From Streptomyces sp. NBC_00335 (lineage in GTDB: Bacteria > Actinomycetota > Actinomycetes > Streptomycetales > Streptomycetaceae): 64,000 bases of DNA. Positions 6,761 to 15,578 of the stretch are shown one piece after another. Numbering within the stretch: the stretch's first letter is position 1; every line of letters begins with the position of its first letter. The translations under genes were made by a program, and so were the position numbers. The stretch spans positions 4,092,001 to 4,156,000 of the forward strand of contig NZ_CP108006.1 of assembly GCF_036127095.1 (NCBI RefSeq), read 5' to 3'. The notes beneath the pieces are model-generated. The model was not told the origin of the DNA, made no database searches, and worked only from the letters and a program-made list of their open reading frames with translations.

Positions 6761-8803
6761 ATGAGCACCGAACGCACCGAAGGCATACCGTCCGGGCGGG
6801 CCGGGCGGACAGGACCGGCCGGGCCGGCGGCAGCCGGACGGTTCGGTCCGCTGGCCCCTCCCGCCTGGCTGCTGAAGGGGCTGCGGCCCAGCTCCGCACC
6901 GATCCCCTGGGCCGCCGCACTGCGCGCGGCCGTCGCCATGGCCCTGCCACTGGCCGTCGGCTTCGCCCTCGACGAGCCCGAGTACGGCGCGCTGGTCTCG
7001 ATGGGCGCCCTGTCCGGGGTCATCGGCGACACCGCGGACGCCTACCGGATGCGGATCCTGAACATCGCCGTGCCCCAGCTCTTCGGGGCCGTGGGCGTCG
7101 CGCTGGGCACCTTGGTCTTCGGCCACGGCTGGGTTGCGGTCGGCGTCCTCACCCTGATCGCCCTGGTCTCCGGGATGATCTCCTCCATCGGCACGGTGGC
7201 CTCCGTCTCCGGGCTGCTGCTCCTCCTGAACGCCGTCGTCGGCGCCGGCCTGCCGATGCCCAGCCCCTGGTGGACGGCCCCCCTCCTGCTGAGCGCCGGC
7301 GGGCTGTTCGTCCTCCTGCTGACCCTGCTGGGCTGGCCGCTGCGCGGCCGGCAGCCGGAACGGGCCGCCGTCGCCGCCGCCTACCGGGCCCTGGCCGACA
7401 GCCTGGAGGCCGCGGGCGGACCGGGCCCCGCGTACGAGGCGCGCCGCCAGCAGGTCACCCAGTCCCTGAACCACGCCTACGACCTGGTGCTGGGCCGCCG
7501 GACCCGGGTACACGGCCACAGTCCCTCCCTCGTGCGGATGCTGGCCCAGCTGAACGTGCTGATCCCGCTCGTCGAGGCCGCGCCCGCCGCGCACCTGCGC
7601 CGCAGACCCCTCTCCCCCGCGATCCCGGCGGCCGTACGGGACCTGGCGACGGCCGTCGAGGAGGGCCGCACGGACATCCCCGTACTGGACCTGCCCGCGC
7701 CGGACGGCCAGTCCGAGCGGGCCATCGACGCGGCCCTGCGGCACGCCGCGACGATCGTGCCGCTGGCCGAGCCCGACATGCACAACGTCGACGACCGCCT
7801 CGGCCGGCCCGCCGCGCTGCGGGTCCGGGCCCGGCGGGTGGTGCGCGACATGATGTTCTCCGAGGCCTCCTGGCGGTACGGGCTGCGGCTCGCGCTGTGC
7901 ATCGGGCTGGCGCAGTCCCTCGTATCGGTAGTGGAGATCGAGCGCTCCTACTGGGTCGCCCTCACGGTCACCTTCGTCCTCAAGCCCGACTTCGGCTCGG
8001 TGTTCTCCCGGGCCGTGCTGCGCGCGCTGGGCACCGCGGGCGGGCTCGTCGTGGCGGCCGCCGTGCTCTCGGAGGTTCCCCGGGGATGGTGGGACGTGCC
8101 CGTCATGGTGGTCCTGGCGGCCCTCATCCCCGTCTTCTCGGTCAAGGGCTACGCCTTCCAGACCGCGGCGATCACCCCGGTCATCCTGCTCCTCTCCGAC
8201 CTGCTCAACCACCAGGGCTTCGACCTGGTCCGGCCGCGGCTGCTCGACAGCCTGATCGGCTGCGCCATCACCCTGATCGCCGGGTACATGCTCTGGCCCG
8301 AGAGCTGGCACACCCGGATCGGCGACCGGCTCGCCGACACGGTGGACGACGCCGCCCGGTACGTGGAGCGCGCCTTCGGCGCCCACCCCGACACCGAAGC
8401 CGGAGTCCGCGCGGCCCGCACCGCCCGGCTCCAAGCCCGCCGCCGCATCTACCGGGACCTGTCGGGCGTGCGCAACGAGTTCCAGCGGGCCCTGACCGAA
8501 CCGCCGCCGACCGGGGAACGGGCCGCCGCGTGGTGGCCCCTGGTAGTGGCCGTGGAGCGGATCGTCGACGCGACGACGGCCGCCCGGGTCCGCGTCAACC
8601 ACGGCGCGCACCCCCCGGGCCCCCAAGAGGTCAAGGCCATCGCCAAGGACCTCCGAGCCCTGGCCCAAGGCGTCCGCCGAGTCGACACCCCCACCCTGCT
8701 CCGCCCCACCCCACCCCCCGAGATCGACGAATCCTCCGTCCTCTCCCCGGTCCGCCAGGAACTAACAGCAGCAAGAGCCATCACGGACCCCACCCTCGGC
8801 TAA
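6761..8803 (+). CDS. FUSC-family inner-membrane transport protein
   Basis: A 680-residue protein. The architecture is a duplicated bundle: hydrophobic helices at about 45-200, a cytoplasmic region at about 205-370 rich in Arg/Glu, a second membrane bundle at about 385-510 and a cytoplasmic C-terminal domain. This matches the fusaric acid resistance/aromatic acid exporter (FUSC, AaeB/YccS-like) superfamily, which is thought to export aromatic or amphipathic acids. No periplasmic adaptor gene is adjacent, as expected in a Gram-positive. The start at ATG 6761 has a GGAAG element upstream. A long repeat array immediately follows its stop codon. Confidence 0.85.
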   Translation: MSTERTEGIPSGRAGRTGPAGPAAAGRFGPLAPPAWLLKGLRPSSAPIPWAAALRAAVAMALPLAVGFALDEPEYGALVSMGALSGVIGDTADAYRMRILNIAVPQLFGAVGVALGTLVFGHGWVAVGVLTLIALVSGMISSIGTVASVSGLLLLLNAVVGAGLPMPSPWWTAPLLLSAGGLFVLLLTLLGWPLRGRQPERAAVAAAYRALADSLEAAGGPGPAYEARRQQVTQSLNHAYDLVLGRRTRVHGHSPSLVRMLAQLNVLIPLVEAAPAAHLRRRPLSPAIPAAVRDLATAVEEGRTDIPVLDLPAPDGQSERAIDAALRHAATIVPLAEPDMHNVDDRLGRPAALRVRARRVVRDMMFSEASWRYGLRLALCIGLAQSLVSVVEIERSYWVALTVTFVLKPDFGSVFSRAVLRALGTAGGLVVAAAVLSEVPRGWWDVPVMVVLAALIPVFSVKGYAFQTAAITPVILLLSDLLNHQGFDLVRPRLLDSLIGCAITLIAGYMLWPESWHTRIGDRLADTVDDAARYVERAFGAHPDTEAGVRAARTARLQARRRIYRDLSGVRNEFQRALTEPPPTGERAAAWWPLVVAVERIVDATTAARVRVNHGAHPPGPQEVKAIAKDLRALAQGVRRVDTPTLLRPTPPPEIDESSVLSPVRQELTAARAITDPTLG

Positions 8804-9260
8804 ATCCACCCCGGCCGACCCAAATCCAGGCCCGCCGACCCAAATCCCGGCCCGCCGACCCATCCAGGCCCGGCGACCCAAATCCAACCCCGCCGGGCCA
8901 AATCCAGCCTCGCCGGCGTTTGAGGCGCGGGGTCTGGGGCGGAGCCCCAGGACACGGCGCCGCAGGTCACCAAGGGGCCGAGCCCAACCCCAGCCCCACC
9001 GGGCCAAACCCAACCCCGCCGGGCCACACCCAGCCCCGCCGGCGTTTGAGGCGCGGGGTCTGGGGCGGAGCCCCAGGACACGGCGCCGCAGGTCACCAAG
9101 GGGCCGAGCCCAAACCCAGCCCCGCCGGCGTTTGAGGCGCGGGGACCCGGGGGCGGAGCCCCAGGCAACGGCGCCGCACACACCCACCGGGCCGAGCCCA
9201 AATCCAGCCCCGCCGGCGTTTGAGGCGCGGGGGCCCGGGGGCGGAGCCCCAGGCAGCGGT
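8804..9260. repeat. Nested intergenic repeat array (20-bp and ~85-bp units)
   Basis: Immediately after the FUSC stop codon, about five degenerate 20-bp units with the core CAAATCC(A/C)GGCCCGCCGACC run from 8801 to about 8905. Four larger units follow, starting near 8905, 9030, 9117 and 9205. Each contains CGCCGGCGTTTGAGGCGCGG and then a GGGCGGAGCCCCAGG block. Units 1 and 2 are nearly identical over about 85 bp; units 3 and 4 differ more. GCCGGCGTTTGAGG-type elements recur between genes across Streptomyces genomes, but a run of four is unusual. The region carries no gene. Confidence 0.85.
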
Positions 9261-9297
9261 GCCGCCCCGTCCCCCCAATGGCTCCGCCCCCGGGCCC
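9231..9297. terminator. Large hairpin closing the repeat array
   Basis: An 18-bp perfect inverted repeat: GGGCCCGGGGGCGGAGCC at 9231-9248 and its complement at 9280-9297, with a 31-base loop. It lies between the last repeat unit and the lipoprotein gene and would form a very stable stem. It could end FUSC transcription or act as an extragenic palindrome. No U-tract follows. Confidence 0.6.
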
Positions 9298-9326
9298 ACC
9301 CCGCCCCCACGAGGGAGCATCGGGAT

Positions 9327-10058
9327 ATGAGCCTCCGCCGGCGCAGCCGGGCGATCCTCCTCACGGCCGCCACGGCCACCCTGGCGGCCACGGCGGGCTG
9401 CGCCGACGTGGAGGGCCTCCAGGACGACGGAGACCTCGGCACCGCCCACGCCCCCCGCACCCTGTGGAAGAACATCCGCCCCGACCCCCCGGCCCCCGGC
9501 CAGCAGCCCGGCACGGCCACCGCCGTCCCCGGTCTCGCCAAGGTCCCCGAGCTGTCCATGCGGGGCGTGAACGCCGTGGACGTCGTACGGGCCGACATCA
9601 CCGCCGCCACCGCCGCCGACGCCGGCACCGGCCGGCTCGTCGACCCCCGGGCGATCCAGCGCATCGCACTCTGCACACAGGCTGTGGACGGCGGCCCCGA
9701 CTGCCCGGTCCGGCCCGCGGTGCTGGCCGATGTGACGGGCAACGGCAGGGAGGAGCTGATCACCGCCCTGGACATCGACGGCCGGCTCAGCGAGCTGCGC
9801 GTCTACACCGTCCAGGACGACGGGACGATCGCCCGCATCCTGTCGCGGCGCGCGGTCCTGGAGGGCGTGGAGGTGGCCGCCGAGCACCTGGCGGTCCGCG
9901 AGCCGACCTCGAACCCGAAGAAGGTCTCCATCTCCGACTACGTGTGGGACCCGGAGGCCGGGATCATGAACCTCGACCAGCTCACCCTCGACGAGTGCCC
10001 GAACCAGGGCAACACCTCCCCCTGCCCGGCCCCCCGCACGGGCACGGGCACCGGCTGA
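9327..10058 (+). CDS. Secreted lipoprotein (possible partner of the sensor kinase)
   Basis: A 243-residue protein starting at ATG 9327 with a GAGGGAG RBS 9 bases upstream. It has an Arg-rich n-region, a hydrophobic core and a lipobox ATAGC, so Cys24 should be lipidated. The mature part contains a VLADVTGNGREELITALDIDG segment like FG-GAP/VCBS-type repeats, and a C-terminal region with a Cys pair (CPNQGNTSPC). It ends 17 bp before the sensor kinase start. By analogy with CseA/CseC and other Streptomyces lipoprotein-kinase pairs, it may modulate the kinase at the outer membrane face. That role is inference from position. Confidence 0.8.
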   Translation: MSLRRRSRAILLTAATATLAATAGCADVEGLQDDGDLGTAHAPRTLWKNIRPDPPAPGQQPGTATAVPGLAKVPELSMRGVNAVDVVRADITAATAADAGTGRLVDPRAIQRIALCTQAVDGGPDCPVRPAVLADVTGNGREELITALDIDGRLSELRVYTVQDDGTIARILSRRAVLEGVEVAAEHLAVREPTSNPKKVSISDYVWDPEAGIMNLDQLTLDECPNQGNTSPCPAPRTGTGTG

Positions 10059-10075
10059 GGGGGGCCGGGACCCCG

Positions 10076-11332
10076 ATGCTCCCGACGAGCAGCCTGCGCT
10101 GGAAGATCGCCATGACCACCACGGCGGTGTGCTGCGCCGTCGCGGCGGTGCTCGGCATCCTCGTGCACAACGTGGTCGCCCGCCAGCTCGTGGGCGAGGT
10201 CCGCAAGGACGTGGACCGGGAGCTGGACTACGCCCTGGCCCAGTACGAGTACGGCACCGCGCGCGGCGAAGGGAACAGCGCCCTCGACCCGCCCGGCCTC
10301 CCGGCCCCGCTGCGCGAGCTGGTCGCGCGCGGACTGACCGGCAGCATGACCGGCACCCAGGACGGCAAACCCGTCATGTGGGCGGCCGGCCCCGCCGACG
10401 GCAAGCCCCTCGCCGTCTGGGTCCCCTACGAGAGCACCCGCACCCAGCTCCGGGAGACCGACGTCGCCATCCTGGTCTCCGCCGTCCTCGCCGCCGGGGT
10501 GGTGGCCCTCGCCGGTCTCTTCCTCGCCAACCGCATCAGCCGCCGGCTCGCCACCACCGCCGCCGTGGCCCGCAGGATCAGCGCCGGGGACCTCGACGCA
10601 CGCGTCGGGTTCCCCGCCGACGGGGAAGGGCCGCGCCCGCGCTCCCGCGACGAGGTGCGGGACGTGGCACAGGCCCTGGACTCGATGGCGGCCTCGCTCC
10701 AGGCCCGGCTGGAGGCGGAGAAGCGGTTCACGGCGGACGTCGCGCACGAACTGCGCACCCCGCTCACGGGATCCCTGGCCGCGGCCGCGCTGCTGCCCGA
10801 GGGCCGGCCCAAGGAGATGATCAACGACCGGCTGGGGGCCCTGCACCTGCTCACCGAGGACCTGCTGGAGATCTCCCGGCTGGACTCGGGCGTCGAACGG
10901 GCCGACCTGGCCCGGGTGGAGCTCGGCCGCGCGGTGGAGCGGGCGGCGGCGAGCACCGGGCTGCCCGTCGCGGTACGGATCGAGCGGGACGCGGTGGTGC
11001 TCACCGACCGGCGCCGGCTGGACCGGATCCTGGCCAACCTGCTGGTCAACGCCCACAAGCACGGGCAGCCACCGATCGAAGTGACCGTCACCGGCCCGCT
11101 GGTGACCGTACGGGACCACGGACCCGGCTATCCGCCCGAGCTGATCGAGCAGGGCCCGCGGCGCTTCCGTACCGGGGATCCGGGACGCGGACGGGGCCAC
11201 GGGCTCGGCCTGACCATCGCCGCCGGGCAGGCGGAGGTGCTGGAGATCGATCTGCGCTTCTCCAACGCCCCCGACGGGGGCGCGGTGACCACGCTGCTGC
11301 TTCCGGTCGGGCGCCTGACGGAAGGCAGTTGA
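10076..11332 (+). CDS. HAMP-domain sensor histidine kinase, no adjacent response regulator
   Basis: A 418-residue kinase. Transmembrane helices lie at about 11-33 and 128-150, flanking an external sensor of about 95 residues. A HAMP linker covers about 151-205. The phosphoacceptor His224 is in FTADVAHELRTPL. An N-box (NLLVNAHKH), a D/G region (VRDHGPGY) and a G-box (GRGHGLGLTIA) complete the HATPase. ATG 10076 follows the lipoprotein stop by 17 bp, so the genes are likely coupled. No response regulator lies on either side: upstream are the lipoprotein and repeats, downstream a parS and the divergently read PhoX-type gene. Its partner must be encoded elsewhere or lost. Confidence 0.9.
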   Translation: MLPTSSLRWKIAMTTTAVCCAVAAVLGILVHNVVARQLVGEVRKDVDRELDYALAQYEYGTARGEGNSALDPPGLPAPLRELVARGLTGSMTGTQDGKPVMWAAGPADGKPLAVWVPYESTRTQLRETDVAILVSAVLAAGVVALAGLFLANRISRRLATTAAVARRISAGDLDARVGFPADGEGPRPRSRDEVRDVAQALDSMAASLQARLEAEKRFTADVAHELRTPLTGSLAAAALLPEGRPKEMINDRLGALHLLTEDLLEISRLDSGVERADLARVELGRAVERAAASTGLPVAVRIERDAVVLTDRRRLDRILANLLVNAHKHGQPPIEVTVTGPLVTVRDHGPGYPPELIEQGPRRFRTGDPGRGRGHGLGLTIAAGQAEVLEIDLRFSNAPDGGAVTTLLLPVGRLTEGS

Positions 11333-11347
11333 GGGGCGCCGGTCGAT

Positions 11348-11361
11348 GTTTCACGTGAAAC
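11348..11361. promoter_or_regulatory. parS: parS centromere site (ParB binding), intergenic
   Basis: A perfect GTTTCACGTGAAAC lies 16 bp after the sensor-kinase stop. The palindrome extends to 20 bp (11345-11364, GAT...ATC flanks). This second site is 7.7 kb from the first. Its intergenic position between convergent genes is typical of parS sites that avoid coding sequence. Confidence 0.93.
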
Positions 11362-11458
11362 ATCCACGAACATCGACAAGCATCGACCGGTGCCCCTCGG
11401 GTCAACTCACCTCGGCTCAGGCGTCAGACGTCAGGCGTCAGGCGTCAGGCGTCAGACA

Positions 11459-13561
11459 TCAGACCCCGATGTTCCTGCCGTCCTTCCGCCAGACCGAGAC
11501 GACCGACGGGCGGACGATCTTGCCGGGACCGTCGGGCCACACCGACTGCGGCTTCTCGACGGACGCGCCGTCGATCTCGCCCGGGTGCTGCACGGCGACC
11601 AGGACGCGCTTGTCCTGGATGATCGGGCCGCAGGTCTCGGCACCGCGCGGGACGGTCAGGAACTGCTTCAGCTCACCGCGGCGGTCACCGGCGGTCGCGA
11701 CACCGAACAGGCCGTCGTGCGAGCCGAGCTGGTTGCCGTCCGTGGAGATCCACAGGTTGCCGTGCGGGTCGAACGCCACGTTGTCCGGGCAGGAGATCGG
11801 GCTGACCTTGTCCTTCGGGAAGCCCGCGAAGTAGGTCGCCGGGTCGTTCGGGTCACCGGCGACCAGGAAGAGGCGCCAGGCGAAGCCGTCGCCGGCCGCG
11901 TCGTCGAAGTTCTCGGCGAGCTCCAGGATCTGGCCGTGCTTGTTCAGGTTGCGCGGGTTGGCCTCGGTCGCGCCTTCCTTGCCCGGCTTGCCGCGGTCCG
12001 TGTTGTTCGTCAGCGCGATGTAGACGCGGCCGGTGCGCGGGGACGGCTCGACGTCCTCGGGGCGGTCCATCTTGGTCGCGCCGACCTTGTCACCGGCCAG
12101 GCGCGTGAAGACGGACACCTCTTCGGCGGTCATGCCCTCGACGTGCGAGACGTTCCCGGAGGGGGAGGAGGTGAGGAGCTTGATCCAGACACCGGAGCCG
12201 TCGAACTCGCCGTCGGTGGGGAGCTTGCCGGAGCCGTCGGTCTCGGCGGCCGGGGTGTCGCCGGTGAGCTTCGCGACGTAGAGGGTGCCCTCGTCGAGCA
12301 GCGTGAGGTTGTGCTCCTTCGCCGCGCGGGAGTCGCCCTTCTTCATACGCTTCGACGAGACGAACTTGTAGAAGTAGTCGAAGCGCTCGTCGTCGCCCAT
12401 GTAGACGACCGGGCGGCCGTCCTCGGTCAGGCGGGGCTGCGCGGCCTCGTGCTTGAAGCGGCCGAGCGCGGTGCGCTTGCGCGGGACGGAGTTCACGTCG
12501 TACGGGTCCAGCTCGACGACCCAGCCGAAGCGGTGCGACTCGTTGGGCTCCTGCGCGACGTCGAAGCGCTTGTCGAACCGCTCCCACTTGCGCTCGGTGG
12601 CACCGGACGTCACGCCGTAGCGCTTCAGGCGGGCGGCCGCGGTCGGGTCGGTGACCTGGCCGGCGTTGCCGAAGTACTGGTTGAAGTTCTCCTCGCCGTG
12701 GAGGGTGGTGCCCCACGGGGTGGTGCCGCCGGCGCAGTTGTTGAGGGTGCCGAGCGCCTTGGTGCCGGTGGCGTCGACCGAGGTCTTCACCAGGTCGGAG
12801 CCGGCGGCCGGACCGGTCAGCTTGAACTCGCTGGTGGCGGTCAGGCGGCGGTTGAGGCGGTGGCGGTGGACGGCGGTCAGCTTGCCGCTGCGGTGGTCCT
12901 CCTGGACCACGACCACGGACAGGCCGTGCGCGGCCCAGGCGATCTCGACCTGCTCGCGGGTCGGGTTCGCCGAGTCGTACGCCTTGAACATGAGCTGCTC
13001 GTCCGTGTACTCGTGGTTGGCCACGAGCAGCTGCTGGCGCTCGTAGTCGCCGCCGAGCGGGAGCAGGCTCAGGAAGTCGTTGTTGTAGCCGAACTGACCG
13101 GCCTGGGCGGCGGCGGTCTGGTTGTCCGGGTTGAAGCCCGGGGCACCCTTGACGATCGGGTCGCCCCAGCGGATGACCACGTTCTGCTCGTGGCCCTCGG
13201 GGACGGTGACCTGGTCGGCGGTGTTCGGCGCGACCGGCTTGAAGCGCAGACCGCGGGCACCCTCGGCGTTGACCCCGGCGGCGCCGGCGCGCTGCGCCTC
13301 GACCGTCGGGTCCGCGGAGGCGGCGGAGCCGTTGCCGCTCAGCGTGATGGCCGTACCGGCGGCCGAGGCGACCGTGACGACGGCGGCGGAGCGGAGCATC
13401 GCGCGGCGGGAGTAGGCACGGGCTATGACGTCACCGGCGTACTCGTTGTCGCTGGTGTTCGGCACCTCGTGGAAGCAGGCGTCGCCGCAGCGGTAGCGGC
13501 AGGTGAGAGCGGAACGGCCGCCGCCATGAGAAGTGCCGATGAGCGGCAGGAGCTTGCGCAC
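11459..13561 (-). CDS. PhoX-type (DUF839) Tat-exported phosphatase
   Basis: A 700-residue protein starting at GTG 13561, with GGAGGA about 5 bases upstream. An unusual 50-residue lead precedes a twin-arginine motif (SRRAML, Arg52-Arg53) and a hydrophobic segment, the typical layout for actinobacterial PhoX-like proteins exported folded by Tat. The mature region carries DUF839/PhoX features: NNCAGGTTPWGT, HGEENFNQYF, GWVVELDPYD and FGWVxELDP-like strands, plus SCPDNVAFDPHGNLWISTDG. PhoX enzymes are Ca/Fe-dependent phosphomonoesterases. A PHO box about 95 bp upstream supports PhoP control and a role in phosphate scavenging. A 6-3-6 inverted repeat (13588-13602) lies in the presumed 5' leader. 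Confidence 0.9.
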   Translation of the reverse strand: MRKLLPLIGTSHGGGRSALTCRYRCGDACFHEVPNTSDNEYAGDVIARAYSRRAMLRSAAVVTVASAAGTAITLSGNGSAASADPTVEAQRAGAAGVNAEGARGLRFKPVAPNTADQVTVPEGHEQNVVIRWGDPIVKGAPGFNPDNQTAAAQAGQFGYNNDFLSLLPLGGDYERQQLLVANHEYTDEQLMFKAYDSANPTREQVEIAWAAHGLSVVVVQEDHRSGKLTAVHRHRLNRRLTATSEFKLTGPAAGSDLVKTSVDATGTKALGTLNNCAGGTTPWGTTLHGEENFNQYFGNAGQVTDPTAAARLKRYGVTSGATERKWERFDKRFDVAQEPNESHRFGWVVELDPYDVNSVPRKRTALGRFKHEAAQPRLTEDGRPVVYMGDDERFDYFYKFVSSKRMKKGDSRAAKEHNLTLLDEGTLYVAKLTGDTPAAETDGSGKLPTDGEFDGSGVWIKLLTSSPSGNVSHVEGMTAEEVSVFTRLAGDKVGATKMDRPEDVEPSPRTGRVYIALTNNTDRGKPGKEGATEANPRNLNKHGQILELAENFDDAAGDGFAWRLFLVAGDPNDPATYFAGFPKDKVSPISCPDNVAFDPHGNLWISTDGNQLGSHDGLFGVATAGDRRGELKQFLTVPRGAETCGPIIQDKRVLVAVQHPGEIDGASVEKPQSVWPDGPGKIVRPSVVSVWRKDGRNIGV

Positions 13562-13654
13562 GAGTGTCCTCCGTAGATGCACGGTCCCCGACAACGTGTC
13601 GGAACAATCCGTCGGTGACGCTATGGGCGGGTTGCGCCGAAGCGGCGGCCGCTG

Positions 13655-13672
13655 GGTGAACGCCCGGTGAAT
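13655..13672 (-). promoter_or_regulatory. Candidate PHO box (PhoP operator) upstream of phoX-like gene
   Basis: On the minus strand ATTCACC (13672-13666) and GTTCACC (13661-13655) form direct repeats spaced exactly 11 bp, the repeat unit of Streptomyces PhoP boxes (consensus GTTCACC). A degenerate third unit may follow. The site lies about 95-111 bp before the GTG of the PhoX-type gene, so it probably activates it under phosphate limitation. Confidence 0.7.
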
Positions 13673-13853
13673 CCGGCACGTCGGGGCGGCAGTTCGGGGG
13701 CGGAACGGGTGTGTTTGAGCACCGGGCGCCACGAAAGGTGCCCCTCCCGAAGTTCCAGCCAAGGGGCCGATAACCTTACGTGTCCACTCTGGGCAGGGAT
13801 CTACCGCGCAGCTCGGACAAATGATGCACGCACTCATGCGAAAGGCCTGGCCC

Positions 13854-15518
13854 ATGGGTATTCGGAGCTTGTTGCGCAAGGTGTTCGGACGGACCTCAGA
13901 ATCGGTTCCGGAGACGACCGGCACCACTTCGGCGGCCCTCCCGAGCCAGACCGAACGCACCCCCCTGGACGCGGCGGCCGAGCTGGTCGCCGCCTCCTTC
14001 GACAACCCCACTGTTCCCCCGCAGTCCACCCCCCGGGACCTCGAACCGGGCACGGTGCTCACCGCCCCGGCCCCGGCCCCCAACCCGGACCCCACGGTCC
14101 CGGAGGCCCGCCGGTCCTCCACCGGGGGTTCGTCGGCAACCCCCGCGACTCCGTCCACCACGACGGCCCCGGCCGCAGCCGAAGCGGAGCCCGTAGCCGC
14201 CGAAGCGGAACCGGCCGCCGAGGAGGAGCCCCCGGCTGCCGCAGCCGAGGTTGCGACCGAGGCCGTGGCCGAAGCCGAGCCCGAGGCTGTGGCTGTGGCT
14301 GAAGCCGAGGCCGAAGCCGAGCCCGAGGCTGTGGCCGAGGCCAAGGCCGAAGCCGAGCCCGAGGCCGAACCGGCCGCCGAGGCAACGCCGGAGCCCGCCA
14401 CCACCGAGCCGGAGCCCGTCGCGGCCGAGGCCGAGGCCACCGCCGAGGTGGCGGAGGCCGAAGCCGAGCCCCTCGACGCTCCGGCGGCCGAGGCCGAAGC
14501 CGCCACCCCCGAGGTCGAGGCCGAGCCGGTCGCCGCCGAGGCGGAGGCCGAACCGGCCCTGGCCGCGGCGCCCGAGGAGGAGCCCGCCGCCGAGGCGGAC
14601 ACCGAGCCGCAGGGCGACGTAGCCACCCCGGAAGCGGACACCGAGGCCGAGGCCGAGCCGCAGCCCGAGGCGGAGCCCGTCGCGGCCCAGGCCGAGGTCA
14701 TCACCGAGGCGGAGCCCGAGGCCGCCGAGGCCGAGCCGGTCGCGGCCGAAGCCGAAGCCGAGCCCGTAGCGGCCGACGCCGAGGTCGACGCCGAGGTCGA
14801 CGCCAAGGTCGACGCCGAGGACGAGCTCCTCACCGCCGATGCCGCCGCAGGCGGCCCCGCGCACAGCCTCGCCGCCCTCAAGCGGCAGGCGCCCCCGCTG
14901 GCGGCCGCGTACAAGGCCGCCGGACAGGCCCTGCGCACGAAGGGCAAGGCCGGCGCCCGCGCCACCGTGTTCCTCGTGCTCGACCGGTCGGGCTCGATGC
15001 GCCCGTTCTACAAGGACGGCAGCGTCCAGCACCTCGCCGACCACGCCCTCGCCCTCGCCGCGCACCTCGACGAAGAGGCCACCGTCCGTACGGTGTTCTT
15101 CTCCACCGAGCTGGACGGTACGGCCGACCTGTCCCTCGACGCCTACGACGAGGCCTGGGTCGAGACCCGCCACGCGGAGCTCGGCCGGATGGGCCGCACG
15201 AGCTACCACGTCGCCGTGGAGGCCGTCGTGGAGCGCTACCAGAAGGACGGCGGCGAGGGTCCGGCCCTGGTCGTCTTCCAGACGGACGGCGCGCCCGACA
15301 GCGTCCGCCCCGCCCGCCAGGCGATCGCCGACGCCGCCACCGCGGCCCCCGGCATCCACTGGCAGTTCGTCGCCTTCGGCGAGGACGACGCCAAGGCCTT
15401 CGACTTCCTGCGCAAGCTGTCCGCCGACTCCGACAACGCCGGCTTCTTCCACGCCGGCCCCGCCCCGGCCGAACTGACCTCGGCGGCCCTCCTCAAGGGC
15501 CTGCTGGAGAAGTTCTAG
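13854..15518 (+). CDS. vWA-domain protein (TerF-like) with long Ala/Glu/Pro linker
   Basis: A 554-residue protein starting [12 protein letters not shown] at 13854, with AAAGG about 9 bases upstream. Residues 1-60 form a short basic head. Residues of about 100-335 are an extreme low-complexity tract of A-E-A-E-P-V type repeats, acidic and probably disordered. The C-terminal 200 residues form a von Willebrand A domain: MIDAS motif LDRSGSM near residue 376, a Thr in RTSYH and the Asp in FQTDGAP. Related vWA proteins belong to tellurium-resistance (ter) clusters, but no terD genes are near. It may act as a cytoplasmic scaffold. The acidic linker is the odd feature. Confidence 0.88.
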   Translation: MGIRSLLRKVFGRTSESVPETTGTTSAALPSQTERTPLDAAAELVAASFDNPTVPPQSTPRDLEPGTVLTAPAPAPNPDPTVPEARRSSTGGSSATPATPSTTTAPAAAEAEPVAAEAEPAAEEEPPAAAAEVATEAVAEAEPEAVAVAEAEAEAEPEAVAEAKAEAEPEAEPAAEATPEPATTEPEPVAAEAEATAEVAEAEAEPLDAPAAEAEAATPEVEAEPVAAEAEAEPALAAAPEEEPAAEADTEPQGDVATPEADTEAEAEPQPEAEPVAAQAEVITEAEPEAAEAEPVAAEAEAEPVAADAEVDAEVDAKVDAEDELLTADAAAGGPAHSLAALKRQAPPLAAAYKAAGQALRTKGKAGARATVFLVLDRSGSMRPFYKDGSVQHLADHALALAAHLDEEATVRTVFFSTELDGTADLSLDAYDEAWVETRHAELGRMGRTSYHVAVEAVVERYQKDGGEGPALVVFQTDGAPDSVRPARQAIADAATAAPGIHWQFVAFGEDDAKAFDFLRKLSADSDNAGFFHAGPAPAELTSAALLKGLLEKF

Positions 15519-15526
15519 GAGCAACG

Positions 15527-15568
15527 GAAGAAGGGCCCGGGATCCGTACGGATCCCGGGCCCTTCTTC
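15527..15568. terminator. Bidirectional terminator, perfect 42-bp palindrome
   Basis: The two 21-base halves are exact complements with no loop bases, centred between 15547 and 15548. It lies between the convergent vWA gene and aspS. On both strands the stem ends in a TTCTTC tract, so it probably ends transcription from both sides. Confidence 0.88.
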
Positions 15569-15578
15569 ATGTGACGGC

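Noticed and set aside
5246..8668. A 1140-residue open frame on the minus strand
   Set aside because: Only its end (5246-5725) is the real Rrf2 gene. The rest is the antisense of the FUSC and membrane protein genes, open because of GC-rich codon bias.
11390..13576. A 728-residue plus-strand frame
   Set aside because: It is the antisense of the PhoX-type gene, rich in Val/Gly/Arg, with no domain or RBS.
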